Shown: positions 1 to 10,177, numbered from the stretch's first letter. The stretch is 64,000 bases of DNA from Euglena gracilis (GCA_039621445.1 CP154957.1:38534654-38598653); one strand, 5' to 3'. Made by a program: numbers and translations. The notes: generated by a model from the sequence alone, not told the origin.

Positions 1-1300
1 GATCTGAATGCGTATTTGACACAATCCCCACCATTTCATCTTGCCTTGTTCCAACAAAAAGGTGATCCTGTTGCCAAGGTTGACGGCTTGCTTTTTTTTG
101 AAACAAAAAAACAAAACAAAACATGTTTTTCTAAAAAAAGTGTTTTTTTATAATAAAAAAACGTCATGGAGGGTTTGGAGGAAAAATTTTTGCAATGTTT
201 TTTTTAGAAAAAAGTTCATTTTTTATCTCTGCAGCACGCATTTTTGGGGGGTTGAAAACATGATTTTTTGCACCACAAAACACAGATTTGGAAATATTTT
301 CACACATAAAAAAAACTTTAGAGGTGGTGTTCCCCCCGTGACCCCCCCCCTCGGCCAATTTTTTTTCTGAAAAAAACTTGGCCGGTGATGCCTAATTCGA
401 CAAAATATTAAGGTAGATTCCTATTTTGAGGCATAAATTTTGCAAAATTTGGAATGGTGATGCCTAATTTGGTGTCAAAATACTAATTTTAGGTTGGGGG
501 ATTCCGAATTTAACGATTTTCCCCAAAAATTCGTTTTTGGTGATTGCTAATTTGGCCACCGAAATTGTGGTGTTCCCCCGTGACCCCCCCTTGACCCCCC
601 CCCCTCCGTGACTCGAACCCCGAAAATTTTTCCTCAAAAAATGGTCATTTTGCAAGGAAAAAGGTCAATTTTTGCTTTTTCAAAAAAACATGTTTTTTTG
701 GTGTTTTTTTTGGAAAAAAACATGTTTTTTTGTTGCTTTTTTATAATAAAAAAAACACACAAAAAAAACGTCCACCCTGCCTGTTGCTTGGTGGTTGGCA
801 GGCAAGATGTCCGGCTTTCCTGTGAGGTGGCTTTATGCCTTTGCAACTGTTTGGCAACGCATTTTCTCAACAATGGGTCACGGCGCCGTTCCCAACTTTC
901 CGCCGCGGGAAAAGTTACCTTTCTATATCGTTCGTTGAACGAAGGCCATGGTGCTGACCCATCTGATGATTGTGACCTTGAGGATTGAGGGCACACCCCA
1001 AAAAAATCCCATTTTATTCGTGGTTGCTGTGTTCTGTTTGATGGCTGATGATTGAACTTTTCCCTTTTGTTTTTTTTTCATTTTGTTTTTTTGGCGTTAA
1101 CCCGTTGTTTTTTTAAAGAAACAAAAAAAAATGCCAACTCTGAATACATAATGAAGGCACTGTGCACGACTATTAGGTCCCATGGGGTCACCCAAAATAA
1201 GCGTTTTCGACCCCCCCCCGACCCCCCGTTTTTGGCCCAAAACCCATGGGTATTTGGTCATTCATGGGTCAATGAAGTCCAAAAAAAAAGAACAAAATGG
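1..1300. other. AT-rich non-coding stretch with C-run repeats
   Basis: No gene is supported. The DNA is rich in A and T homopolymers with repeated ACATGTTTTTTT-like blocks. Two short C-rich tracts of the form CCCCCGTGACCCCCC lie near 322-355 and 566-612; the same tract recurs near 10803-10862, 12097-12140 and 34480-34503. The segment around 80-180 resembles 33023-33110 (GGTTG..GGCT, then A-runs and CGTCATGGAGGGTTTGG), so it is a dispersed repeat. Open frames here are homopolymer artefacts. Confidence 0.5.
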
Positions 1301-1464
1301 GTATGGGAAGGTATGGGGGGGGGGGGTCGCTGAGCTCTTATCTCTTTAGAGGAGCCATCACTAGACTCATCAGTGGCGTTCTCCTCTGGGCCGTCCTCAT
1401 CCATAGGGTCAGCAGGCTCCTCCTGGTTGTGTTGTCCTCCTCGGCTTCAACAGGTAAAGCCAAA

Positions 1465-1863
1465 TCAGACAGGACAGAACAGGAGGCAAAGGGGCATCAG
1501 GCGGCGGCACAGGGATGGCAGGGTCAGTGGTTGCTGGGAGGAGGACATGCTTGCACTGCGATGGGTATAGGAGCAGACCTCGATGGTTGTGGTGAAGGTG
1601 AGCATTGTTTGAACTTCAAGTTTCTTTGACCTTGGACCTTCGTCGTTCCAAAGCCCCATTGTATGAAGTTCTTCGCGGGAGTCAACATGTGTTCGTAGAC
1701 GATTTGCAAGGCCGACAATGAACCACGTTGAATTATTGAGTTTGTGGGAAGCACCAGGAACTTGGGTTGCACATCCTTGACAAACACCAATGTAATAACT
1801 CTTATTTGTTGGCTTGCTCTTGTTGAAGCATCGCCAAACAGCATCCTCTTGGCGTCCAGGCAT
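1465..1863 (-). pseudogene. BED-type zinc-finger fragment (hAT-like transposase N-terminus)
   Basis: The minus strand from an ATG at 1863 reads MPGRQEDAVWRCFNKSK, then GVCQGC, then LANRLRTHVDSREEL. A tryptophan-phenylalanine start, a C-x2-C pair and a distal histidine in LRTH follow the layout of BED zinc fingers, the DNA-binding heads of hAT transposases. The final cysteine of the canonical finger is not visible (DSREEL instead), so the finger may be degenerate. After about 130 codons the frame ends at TGA near 1465 with no catalytic domain. A hAT dimerisation tail lies far away at 50.4 kb on the other strand and need not be related. The assignment is tentative. Confidence 0.4.
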
Positions 1864-1956
1864 GTTAAAAAAGAGACTGCAATGAGAAGAAGAAGCTGTA
1901 AAACGGTCGGGGGGGGGGCGGGATTTTGGGAAGAAAAAAATTTTTTGTGGCACATA

Positions 1957-2376
1957 GGAGGCTAGGCGCGCCGCTCAGGGGGGGTCCGGGACCCCCCCCC
2001 CTTGCGCGGCCCCTGCGCGGCCGCCCGCGCGGCCGCTCGCCCCCCCCCCTGGACCCCCCCCCCACTGTGCCTAGCAGAGACAAGAAATTTTTTTGTGAAA
2101 AAATCGCAACTTTTTTGAGGCCCAAAAATGACCCAAAATGACCATTTTTGACATAAAACGGTAAATTTGGGGGCCGCGCGCTCTGCGGGCGGGCCAAAAA
2201 AAGCACTTTTTTTGGTCAAAAATGGCCCCAAAATGGCAAAAAATGACCACTTTTTGGACCCGAAAATCACCGATTTTAGGATGCGCGCCGCCCGCGCGGC
2301 GCGCATCCTCCCCCCCCCCCCCCCCCCCGCGCGGCCGCTCGCTCCCCCTCAGCCCCCCCCGCTGTGCCCAGCCTCC
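1957..2376 (+). mobile_element. 420-bp non-autonomous element with GGAGGCTAGGC ends, copy 1
   Basis: The element begins GGAGGCTAGGC and ends GCCCAGCCTCC, an imperfect terminal inverted repeat. The flanks carry the same 3 bp (ATA at 1954-1956 and 2377-2379), consistent with a 3-bp target duplication. Inside are C-runs alternating with CGCGCGGCC blocks and a central stretch of AAAATGACC-like repeats. A second copy lies inverted at 52341-52788 with matching ends and its own 3-bp duplication (ATT). No coding capacity is seen. A 3-bp target duplication is typical of PIF/Harbinger elements; that link is an inference. Confidence 0.75.
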
Positions 2377-2389
2377 ATATGTGGGCATT

Positions 2390-2860
2390 TTTTGTTGTAA
2401 ATGCCATTTTCAATCGTTCAAAGGGCGTTTACCGTCTCAGCTGCCTTTGGCAGCCACCTTACCAGTTGAAATCGCATCTCTAGAAAATGAAATTGCAAAA
2501 ATCCATTACCGTCTCGGCCACCTTCGGCCAGAACCTTTTCTGCTGGTTTCACTGCCTGAAATCTAGGGAATGTAGCAAAGGGTATTTGACCGACAACTTT
2601 TTTCTGCGTCCGAAGCTGACTTTTTTGGCACCCCATATCATTTTCGGCTTGGCTGTTTGAATGCAAAAATCATTGCCCATGAGTGGTGTTGAGGACCCCC
2701 TCCATCCATTTTTCTTGACCAGCCGAGTTTCGCCCAAACTCCGCAGGTCAATTTCAATGAAAGTGCTCAAACTTTGCAAAAAGTAAATAAAAAAATGGCT
2801 TCGCCCCCCCCCCCCAGGTTGCGAATTCGACAGTTCGGTTGAGTTCGGAGGATTTATGTC
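2390..2860. other. unassigned spacer
   Basis: Nothing recognisable. Short open frames exist on both strands without domains. A C10 run at 2805-2815 lies just before the hairpin element. Confidence 0.4.
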
Positions 2861-2863
2861 GAG

Positions 2864-2985
2864 AACTGTGTCCAAGACTACGGTTCGGGCGTGAAGCTGG
2901 GGCCTAGGACATCGGTTCGGGCGTTAGCCCGAACCGATGTCCTAGGCCCCGGCTTCACGCCCGAACCATAGTCTTGGACACAGTT
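2864..2985. repeat. 122-bp near-perfect hairpin (GGTTCGGGC family), copy 1
   Basis: Two arms of about 59 bp pair almost perfectly around a 4-base centre (GTTA). The outer ends are AACTGTGTCC and GGACACAGTT, with GGTTCGGGC repeated inside each arm. The downstream sequence to about 3205 continues into recombinase-like coding DNA and is repeated at 10995-11345. Shorter relatives occur near 12187-12230, 34395-34470 and 61320-61430. It looks like a foldback repeat or mobile hairpin. Confidence 0.85.
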
Positions 2986-3083
2986 CCTTGAAACCGGGTA
3001 TTGGAGGCTCTGGCTTCACGCCCGAACCAACGTCTAGGACACACGGTCATGTAACTCGTTTTTACCCAGCATTTTCTACCAAG

Positions 3084-4188
3084 ATGATGCCCGGTGCCGT
3101 CACAACCGTTGCAGTCAATGCGATCCCCCCCACCCCGGCACAATTTTTGGCCGGGGCTGCCGCCACACCTCGGACTGCAGCCGCCGGTCACAAACAGTTG
3201 TTCGGGGATACATTCGTTGGAAGTTGCCCCAAAGGAGGTTTGTCGAAAAACCAACTGGTTGCTTTTGCGGCAGCCCGGGATTTCCAAAAGGTTTGTAACC
3301 TTCGAGGGGCAACTTTTGATGCGATGGACGACTGGCTGTCATTTGCACTTTGGACGGTTACCCCCCAAATGTCTTTTTGGCAATGGGGATCCACAGCAAG
3401 AGGCAGCCGCCGTCCATAGAAGACAAATTTGCACAAGTGCCAACGTCCAGGATCGTTCCTGGATCCCAACCACGTTGACTACCATGGTCAACGCTTTGGC
3501 TGCATTGTACAGGGGATTGCCCTCTCGGGTCGGGGCTTTCATGCCCTCGTTATAAGACCACCATCCGCAATTTTGTGCTCTTTTCAAGGCTGCTTCTCTT
3601 CGTGAGAAGCGGCGATAGGCGGAGGAAGAGGAGGTCCCCGTTGTGTCCGAGGAAGAAATTTTGTGCTTGTTCGAGAAGACCAACTGGTCAAGTTTCCTGG
3701 AAAGCCAGAGGTTGAACATCCTCCTGATTGCGTACAACTTAGACCAAAGGCCTGAGATGTTTTTGGAGCTGACGGTGGGGTGTTTTCACCCATCAGAGCG
3801 GGAGGGGGGCACCGAAGTTTTGGTGAAGTATCCAAAACAGAAATCGGCCCAGTGCAATCAGGAAAACGCCGGAAAGCCCTTGCGGGAGCAACTCATGATG
3901 CCGCGGGAGAACCCCAAACTTTGCGGGGTGGAGGCGTGGCGGCGGCAGAAGGCACTCGTACCAGATGCCGCCGCCCCCTCGGTGCCTTTTTGGCGTCGTG
4001 CCTCGACTTACACCAGGACACCGGGCCCGGTCAAGGCGTCGTACCCAACTTTTTACGGGGCAGCGTGTTGGGAGGCATCTGACGCTGACGGATGTCCGCA
4101 ATGTGGTGGTGCCGTGGGTTTGCGGGGAGGGAAGCGCAAAGTAGTGACTCCTGCCACCTACCATGGCATTTTGCCTGTGCGGGTCTGA
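3084..4188 (+). pseudogene. tyrosine-recombinase-like gene, copy 1 (frameshifted)
   Basis: From the ATG at 3084 the frame reads AIPPTPAQFLAG and later FDAMDDWLSFALW, matching the start (PQPPK..FLA, YDELDAFLCAWAAW) of the better copy at 63.9 kb. Around 3390-3450 the match jumps to the next frame (TTLTTMVNALAALYRG against FRGYLNAVARIHAS) and continues to a TGA at 4186. This second part has an in-frame TAA at 3553 and TAG at 3616, yet the alignment runs through both. The core TNWSSF..ESQRLNILL, then DQRPEMFLEL, resembles the first catalytic box of tyrosine recombinases, with Arg in DQRPE at the expected place. No HxxR or catalytic Tyr is visible, so the C-terminus is missing. A Crypton- or DIRS-type origin is inferred. 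Confidence 0.55.
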
Positions 4189-4189
4189 C

Positions 4190-4475
4190 CCTGCCCCCCC
4201 CCCCCGGTATGGGTCGTGGGTGTGTCCTGGGGGGTTGGTACACCCCTCCCCCCCCTCTCCAAGGGCCTCGCCACGCCATTTACCCCCCCCCCTAGCCGGA
4301 CCCCCTCGCCACGCCACCGGCGATTTTCGCGATTTTTGAACGAAAATTTTGTTGGAAAACCATGGTACACCCCTCCCCACCCCCTGGTCGCCGACCCCTC
4401 GCCACGCCATTTATCCCCCCCCCCCCATTTGGACCCCCTCGCCACGGCGTACCAACCCCCCCCCTGACTGCAAGT
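4190..4475. mobile_element. C-rich repeat element with GGCGTGGCGAGG blocks
   Basis: C-runs of 7-14 bases alternate with CCCCTCGCCACGCCA, which occurs four times, and TACACCCCTCCCC twice. The ends are C-runs (4193-4206 and 4457-4464), and TACCAACCCC near 4449 resembles the TA-plus-C termini of other elements here. A clean opposite end is not found, so the boundaries are approximate. It directly abuts the end of the recombinase-like pseudogene. Confidence 0.5.
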
Positions 4476-4624
4476 AGTTTCCCCAATTGAAAAATACAGC
4501 AAAACAATTGCTTTGTAATCGCAGCGGCCGTGGCGCAACGTTGCTTGCCTAGCACCTCACCTGCCGTCTGATCTTCCACCGTTCTTCCCACGTTTCGCGT
4601 CATCCCAACGTCGTGGAAACCAGC

Positions 4625-4935
4625 AAATGTCATGCCGGCGCCTGCCCTGTAATTCGGGGATGTGCTTCACGCCATGGTTTTGGGCACTTTCGGGGCGTTT
4701 TTTTTTGCCCAAAATTTTCAAAAAATGCTGAACCCGATTTCATGCCCTGTAATTCGTGTTCACCCTGAACACAATTATCAGGGCATGAAATCGGGTTCAG
4801 GAATTATCGCCCTGTAATTCGTGTTCAGGGCATGAAATCGGGTTCAGGAACTATCGCCCTGTAATTTGTGTTCACCCTAAACACGATTATCAGGGCATGA
4901 AATTGGGTTCAGGAATTATCACCCTGTAATTTGTG
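4625..4935. repeat. CCCTGTAATTCG foldback repeat, copy 1
   Basis: GCCCTGTAATTCGTGTTC and its complement around ..CAGGGCATGAAATCGGG.. alternate several times, so the segment can fold into stacked hairpins. The left boundary CCGGCGCCTGCCCTGTAATTC reappears inverted at the right end of the copy at 39166-39355. A third, diverged copy is at 62393-62523. Two of the three copies interrupt tyrosine-recombinase-like genes, suggesting mobility. Confidence 0.7.
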
Positions 4936-5052
4936 TGCACTCGGAAAACGAGATATGGCGCCCGGTCCCCCCCCCAACGGCCCCCACAATGCTTGGTCGA
5001 TGTTCAGCTTGGAGCTTAACGGTTGCTGGAGTTTACTGCACATTTTCGCTAC

Positions 5053-5175
5053 GGAGGCGTGCGGACGGACGGACGGACGGACGGACGGACGGACGGACGG
5101 CTAGAGAAAATTCCTTTCACCTGGACGGACGGCTGGACAGGGTGCATTTTGGCCGGACGGACGGACGGCTAGGTT
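5053..5175 (+). repeat. (GGAC)n microsatellite with CGGACGGACGGCT blocks
   Basis: About ten perfect GGAC units at 5060-5100 are followed by spaced copies of GGACGGACGGCT to 5173. Similar blocks lie at 6048-6135, 35230-35365 and 38450-38545. Two flank the zinc-finger gene, so they may be the ends of one unit. Confidence 0.85.
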
Positions 5176-5234
5176 GGTCTCAAAATCGCGAAATGTCTCG
5201 CTCTTTACTGCGCGCGTTCGTCCCTTCTCCAGCC

Positions 5235-6079
5235 ATGACCCGGATGGAAGCAGTGGCACGTGCCTCCACGGGAGATACTGGGTTGTCGACAGCGGCTTTG
5301 GTTCAGATCCTTGCACACGCTGCAGAACAGAAGAAAACAAAAAGAGACTGGATGAGCCGGACAGTTGACTGGGCCCGCAGGCACGTGGTGGAATGTCATG
5401 AGCTTCCGCACAAAGAGATTGGCAGGCTGCTGAACATTGTGTGGAAGAGGTGGCAGAGGGCAGAGGCGGCTGCAAACTTGCGGAGGGAGATGGTGACAGA
5501 GAAGAGGGCCCAGGTGCCAAGTCTGTGCTTTCATGAATTCCCGTGTCTGTCCGCCTCAGGGTCCCCCATCCACGGCCAAATCAGTCGCCCAGTTCGACGG
5601 TGCAGGCTGCCGCTCCGTCCCCACATTTGGGCATCCCGTCGTTGGACAGTGCGGACTCGACCTCATGGGTACAGGCAGCCGTTGCTGACGTTATTGAGGT
5701 ATTTTGACGTAATTTGTTTTTGAGGGGAGTTTATTTTATTTTTCTGCTTGCACAGGAACAGCCTGACGTGGTTCCTGTGGACGATGTTGAAGCTGTTGAT
5801 GCAAGTGCCGTTGAAGACATGGAAGCATCAATGAATGAGGTTTGTGACATCTGCCATCACAAGTTTTTAAGTAAACAAGGTCTGGTATCTCACAAAGCCT
5901 ATAAGCATGGATCTGAAAAACGGGGTATGATGTTGCCGTGCATGTATTGCGGACGCAATATTGCAGCCGCTGGTTTGGGAAGTCATCGTCGAGTTTGTGC
6001 CCGACGTTCCAGTGGACAGACACTTCTGGTGCTTCCCGGCCATTGGAGGCGGACGGACGGACGGACGGACGGCTGGTGA
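5235..6079 (+). CDS. putative zinc-finger protein, three exons
   Basis: Proposed exons are 5235-5513, about 5561-5698 and 5756-6079. Exon 1 gives a charged helical segment with no recognised domain (RDWMSRTVDWARRHVVEC.., KRWQRAEAAANLRREM). Exon 3 carries a C2H2 finger, CDICHHKFLSKQGLVSHKAY ending KH, then a C2HC finger with CMYC, GSHRRVC. The second intron (5699-5755, GT..CACAG) joins in phase. The first (5514-5559) leaves exon 2 one base out of phase, so either a frameshift or another splice site exists. The frame ends at TGA inside a GGAC repeat, so the true 3' end may be lost. A nucleic-acid-binding role is inferred from the fingers only. Confidence 0.5.
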
Positions 6080-6205
6080 AAAAAGCGAAGGTCCGGACGG
6101 ACGGCTGACCTTGTGGGCTTGGTCCAGACGGCTGAAGAAAATGCACTTGGTCCAGCTAGCCGGCTAGCCGGCTGGCCGGCTGGCCGGCTGGCCGGCTAGC
6201 CGGCC
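6048..6205. repeat. GGAC block and GCCGGCTA palindromic microsatellite
   Basis: GGACGGACGG units at 6048-6072 and 6092-6105 are followed at 6155-6205 by a tandem of GCTAGCCG and GCTGGCCG units, each self-complementary. Confidence 0.8.
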
Positions 6206-6274
6206 GGGTCTTTGGAAGCGCAGGCGTCTCAGTGCACGCGACTCTGGAACTGGGGTGGCTGCCTAGCCACCATC

Positions 6275-7300
6275 TGGCTAGCCGCGGCTAGCCGCGGCTG
6301 GCTGGCTGGCAAAAAAAAGGAGGAGGTCGGCCAGCCAAGATTTGGTGTTCTGTCCCGAAACTTTCTTCCGCTTCATTTTGTTAGACTAGTCCTTTTCCTC
6401 TTTTGATATTGAGAAGTGTATCGTGCACACAGTGTAGTTGGTGCAGCATGCAGTTCGGAACTGTCAGGTCGCGGGTTCAAACCCCGCTGTGTGCAAGTTT
6501 TCCTCACTGGAAACTGTCATTTTTTTGAAGAAATTATGAATCACCCTCACGCAAAAAATGCTTGCATTCCCAATCCTTCTCCTTCAGTGTCACAATGCCG
6601 GGTGGAAGCGGTGTGGGATAGTTATGATGAAAGTACAGGGTGCTGAAATGAAGTGAAAATACAGGAACTTATTACTTTGTGGAAAGAGGGCCAACATCAC
6701 CACATGCAGGCCACTCAGGCCTTTGCTCTGAACAAATCCACGTTCGATCGAGCAGAGGCCTGCCTGCAACACGGTGACAGGCCCTTGGTGGGTCTACTTG
6801 TTTTCTGCTTGGTACTTGCTACTTGCATCACAAGTTTCAAGTCTGAAGACAGATTTCACAGACATTTTGTCCTTAGATGCTGGTTTTCTTCTGAAACTTC
6901 CATTTTTGTTTCTTGCCTTCTTTATTTGCTGTTCGACAAATGTTCTTGGAAACCAAAAAATTGGGGGAGAAGTTTTTCAATCTGGCAAACGGCCCAAAAT
7001 TTTGCATTTCACATTTTTTGCGATGTCATGGTTTTTTTTTTGGGCCAGATGTGGTGGCCAGTTTTGGGCCAGATGTTCTATCCAGTTTTGGGCTAGATGT
7101 GGTGGCCAGTTTTGGGCCACAGGATTCTCTCAGGAAGGAGTTGTTTGGGTGCCATTCTCTTGGAAAGGGGGGGCAGAAAAGTGTTTTGTTTCCGTTTTTT
7201 TTTTTTGGCAAAATATGTGTTGTTCAACGAGAAAAATGTCAGTAAAATTTGACTGTGCCAAAAGTTTGTTTACTTTATTGACCTTCGTTTTTTTCACCTC
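6275..7300 (+). mobile_element. composite repeat with tRNA-like head, arm A of a long inverted repeat
   Basis: Order on this strand: a GGCTAGCCGCGGCTGGC palindrome with AAAAAAAAGGAGGAGG (6280-6330), a tRNA-like segment (6423-6495), a non-coding or exon-like body (6590-7030), a 24-bp minisatellite (7038-7125), then CTCAGGAAGGAGTTGTTTGG and GGCAAAATATGTGTTG to about 7300. The same order occurs inverted at 48430-49680 with few base differences in the body, and the 3' half recurs at 55724-56170. The body can read ITLWKEGQHHHMQATQAFAL, but that frame has an upstream TGA and no known domain. A non-autonomous retroposon is my best guess; the A-tracts beginning at 7318 fit a poly-A tail. Confidence 0.7.
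6423..6495 (+). tRNA. tRNA-like sequence, possible Pro(CGG) or SINE head
   Basis: The acceptor arms (6423-6429 with 6488-6494) pair over 7 bp including two G-U pairs. The T arm is canonical: GCGGG, loop TTCAAAC, CCCGC. The anticodon loop TTCGGAA has T33 and anticodon CGG. The D arm (GTGT/GCAT) and the anticodon stem are weak, and position 8 is C rather than T. GGTTCAAACC is a good B box. The inverted copy at 49221-49280 has lost its 3' acceptor and reads TTTGAAA in the loop. A degenerate tRNA heading a repeat is therefore likelier than a working gene. Confidence 0.45.
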
Positions 7301-7313
7301 CTCAGAAGGAAAG

Positions 7314-7317
<4 letters not shown>

Positions 7318-7376
<59 letters not shown>

Positions 7377-7404
7377 AAAAACTTTAAAAAATTAAAAAAC
7401 ATTG

Positions 7405-7438
<34 letters not shown>

Positions 7439-7492
7439 CACCATTGGGCAAGCATCCAAGCAAAGTGGGGTTAAAAAAAAAAAAAAAAAAAA
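7318..7492 (+). repeat. poly-A tracts
   Basis: Three long A-runs (about 7318-7370, 7407-7437 and 7471-7492) are separated by short spacers. They follow the composite repeat and may be a retroposition tail or a separate slippage-prone tract. Confidence 0.8.
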
Positions 7493-7499
7493 GAGTGGT

Positions 7500-9122
7500 G
7501 GGAAAAGAGGGCTCGATTGGGGTCATGTGGAAGGAAAATGTTTTTCCCAGGGTCGAGGACAAACTTGAAGCTTGGATCAAAGACCGAAAAGCCAACAAAC
7601 GACGCACAAAGAAGGGCTCTCCAGCAAGCTCAGGTGTATATTTCTCCCCCTTTTTGGTTGAATTTTTTACCTGCCTTGGGTGGTAAAGTTTCCAAAATCT
7701 GTGATTTTCTGGGTGTCCACTTTCCAGCGCGCATCCCGTGGGCGAGCCCCCGTTCTTCCCCCCCCCCTTCCGGCCCCGAATCCTGCGACGTGCGGCCACC
7801 CCCCCCCCCCACCCGCCCCCATTCCCGCGAGTCGGAGAAAACCAAGGGCTCACCCGAAGGGTTTTCCCAGCTCCCCGACCCCCCCCCCCCCCCCCGCCAC
7901 CACCCCTCCCTGTGATATATTTCTCCCCCTTTTTGGTTGAATTTTTAACCCCCCTCTAGGTGTCTTGGCTGGAAAATTTCTTGGACCAAAATGGTTGGTT
8001 GTTGGCACAACGAACGATCAAGAGGAGGGTCAAGGTGACTGATGCACAACTGAAAGAGCAGGCCTTGGAGTTCCATCAGACCATTCGAACAGTGGGGAAG
8101 AGAGTCGTGACACGGACAGGTCTTTTCACGAATTTTTGTGGTAGTTTTTGAGAACACTCCTCGCTAGGAACGCTGTCACTTGCACCAGAAGATGTGGCAA
8201 ACAGCGACGAGATCCCCCTGTCGTTCTCAGGCTCAGATGGGCGCACCACCATCACAACAAAAGGTATTTTAGATATGTTTCTGTTTGTCCCACCCTGTTG
8301 CCATGCTTTAGGCGTGGACGATGTTGCTGTCCTGGAGAATGGTAATTGGGACAAGCGTATGAGCACGGTCTTGGTGACGATCTTTGGCAACAAGGAGTTG
8401 CACGTGAAACCCATAGTGGTCTTCTTTGGCAAGGGCACGAGGATCACGGCCACGGAAAAGGCAGCATGGGACCAAGATGTCTTGGTAACGTTCCAGGTTT
8501 GTGGCCAAACCTGAGGGTTGTTTCTCATGCTCTGTCACAGGAAGAAGCAATTGCCGATGAGGCAACCTGGCACCTCGTGATTGAGGAATAGAAAGCCAAC
8601 GTCCCGAAGGATTTCCCGAAGTTGTTGCTATACGACCACGCCCCGGTCCATGGTCTTCCTGGGCTAACGGATCAGTGGCGAAAAATGCTGGTTTGTTGTA
8701 ATGTGTGGATAGCATATGGATCTTTCATCCTTCAGGTGAGGCGTGTATTGGTGCCTCCTGGGTTAACCAGCTATTTTCAATACATTGACGTGTACTTCGC
8801 ATCAACGTTCAAGAAGAACTATACTCAGCTTTTCACTGACTGGTTGGTGACAGACCCACCAGTACCCAAGGCCTCTGAACGGCGCATTCTGCACACTAAG
8901 TGGGTCGCAGCTGCAATTAAGCAGACCTTGCAAACCGCAGATGTTGCCAGTGCCTTCGCTCAGCTGGGGTACACCTGGCTGGGCACTAAGCCCAAATGCC
9001 GTGGTCTCCCCGACTACGACTACTCCTCCCCTGCTGAGGAGTATCCTATATTGCTTCCTGGACCGCCGGTCCAAGCTCCCACTCCTTTCAAGAAGGTGAC
9101 GGGCAGAAAACAATGTTCATGA
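7500..9122 (+). pseudogene. pogo/CENP-B-type DDE transposase, multi-exon
   Basis: Proposed exons are up to 7633, 7960-8119, 8189-8263, 8312-8496, 8541-8690 and 8736-9122. Every intron from 8120 on is GT-AG and keeps phase. The protein shows VSWLENFLDQNGWLLAQRT (end of a CENP-B-like helix-turn-helix), NWDKRMSTVLVTIFGNK, KPIVVFFGKGTRI, LLLYDHAPVH with the second acidic residue, and LVPPGLTSYFQYIDVYF with the third Asp, followed by FKKNY..LFTDWL as in pogo/Tigger DDE domains. The first catalytic Asp is uncertain. One in-frame TAG lies at 8589; the gene ends at TGA. The first intron (7634-7959) holds a C-rich insert between two copies of a 37-bp intronic segment. The reading frame of the first exon is ambiguous. 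The protein would act in DNA transposition. Confidence 0.75.
7635..7950. repeat. 37-bp intronic direct repeats around a C-rich insert
   Basis: TATATTTCTCCCCCTTTTTG plus the following bases occurs at 7637-7672 and again at 7916-7949, the second copy leading straight into the splice acceptor CTCTAG. Between them is a C-rich, GC-rich insert. This looks like an insertion that duplicated part of the intron, or a tandem duplication. Confidence 0.6.
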
Positions 9123-9279
9123 TTCTCCCATTTATCACCTTCTTGGGTCCAGTCGCTCCTGCCCCACCCAAAAAACAGTTGCGTCTTACCTCTTGTTTTG
9201 TAAAGAAACAATAGACTGGACCGACTTGATTTGTGTGTTGATCGCGCCTTCAGATTTGCTGTGACCAGTGGTGAAAGTA

Positions 9280-9442
9280 AATGAGGGGTTTCTTATATTT
9301 GGATTAGCATCCAACAGCCCAGGGGTTTCTTATATTTGGGGGTTTCTTATATTTGGGTGTCGGCTGAAAATCGGCCAAAGGGTTTCTTATATTTGGGGGT
9401 TTCTTATAGCGAGGGGTTTCTTATATTTGGGGGGGGGGGGGT
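9280..9442. mobile_element. TA-flanked element, GGGTTTCTTATATTTGG family
   Basis: GGGTTTCTTATATTTGGG is repeated five times in one orientation, and the right end is a G13 run followed by TTAA. TA dinucleotides lie at 9278 and 9443. The left C-run is missing, so the element is truncated or rearranged. The same motif family is at 34792-34925, and a GGGTTTCTTATAGGTGGG variant is at 62862-63163. Confidence 0.55.
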
Positions 9443-9444
9443 TA

Positions 9445-10177
9445 AGGGAAGGAGAACGACAGTTTACACAGATATTATGAACGTCACATAAAGTCATATC
9501 AGCTTCAATGAAAAGAGTGCTTCAAAGCATGGTTTGATGAGGGGTTGAAAGAGTTGATTGCCAGTGGTGTGGCCGAAGGTGAAGCATGTCTTGTCATGAA
9601 GGGGAAAAGTCCAACCATGGTTCAATTTTGTGTCGAATTTACCATTTTCTTTTTTTAAAATACAAGCATCTTTAATTTAAACACTTGGTTTCGATCATGA
9701 AAGCAGCAGAGTGTGGATGCTTCATCTCGTTTCTGGTCTTCTTCTTTTTGTGGGCTTTTTGATCCGATGCGCGTGGAACTGTGCTTTCCTTGGTGGTGTA
9801 GTGCTTTTGTTTGTGCCACCAACTCCTTGTTGTGGTTAAGAAAGGGAGAAAAGAACCCTTGATTGCATTTTGAGGGCGATGATCCGCTTGAAATCACACC
9901 TGAATTGCACGATGCTGCCCTGTCTTTTTGACAGGGCAAATCTGGCCTTCTCTTCCAAAAAAACATTCCCCGGGGCACCTTCGGATGAATTGGAGCCTTT
10001 TTGTTTGTGGTTGCTACCATGGAGAGGAAGGGATTGAAGTTGAACAGATGTTGAACAGAGGTTGAAGTTGAAGTGAGGTTGAAGTTTAACTTCTGCTTCT
10101 AACTTCTTTCCGGCCCTGCTTTTCATCACTTTTCTGGTTGAAACCATCGAAAATTTGCCTTGACGTGGTCAAAAAAA
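9445..10177. other. no recognisable gene
   Basis: About 730 bases of unremarkable sequence. Open frames on the minus strand lack domains, and a TTGAAGTTGAAGT simple repeat runs at 10033-10085 (a similar tract is at 34640-34690). Confidence 0.4.

Noticed and set aside
608-996. Overlapping ORFs on both strands
   Set aside because: A/T homopolymers give Lys/Phe-rich translations without motifs.
6653-7096. Conserved 147-codon protein beginning KIQELITLWKEG
   Set aside because: Two near-identical DNA copies explain the match. The frame has an upstream TGA, runs into the minisatellite and has no domain. An exon from about 6653 to 6772 remains possible.
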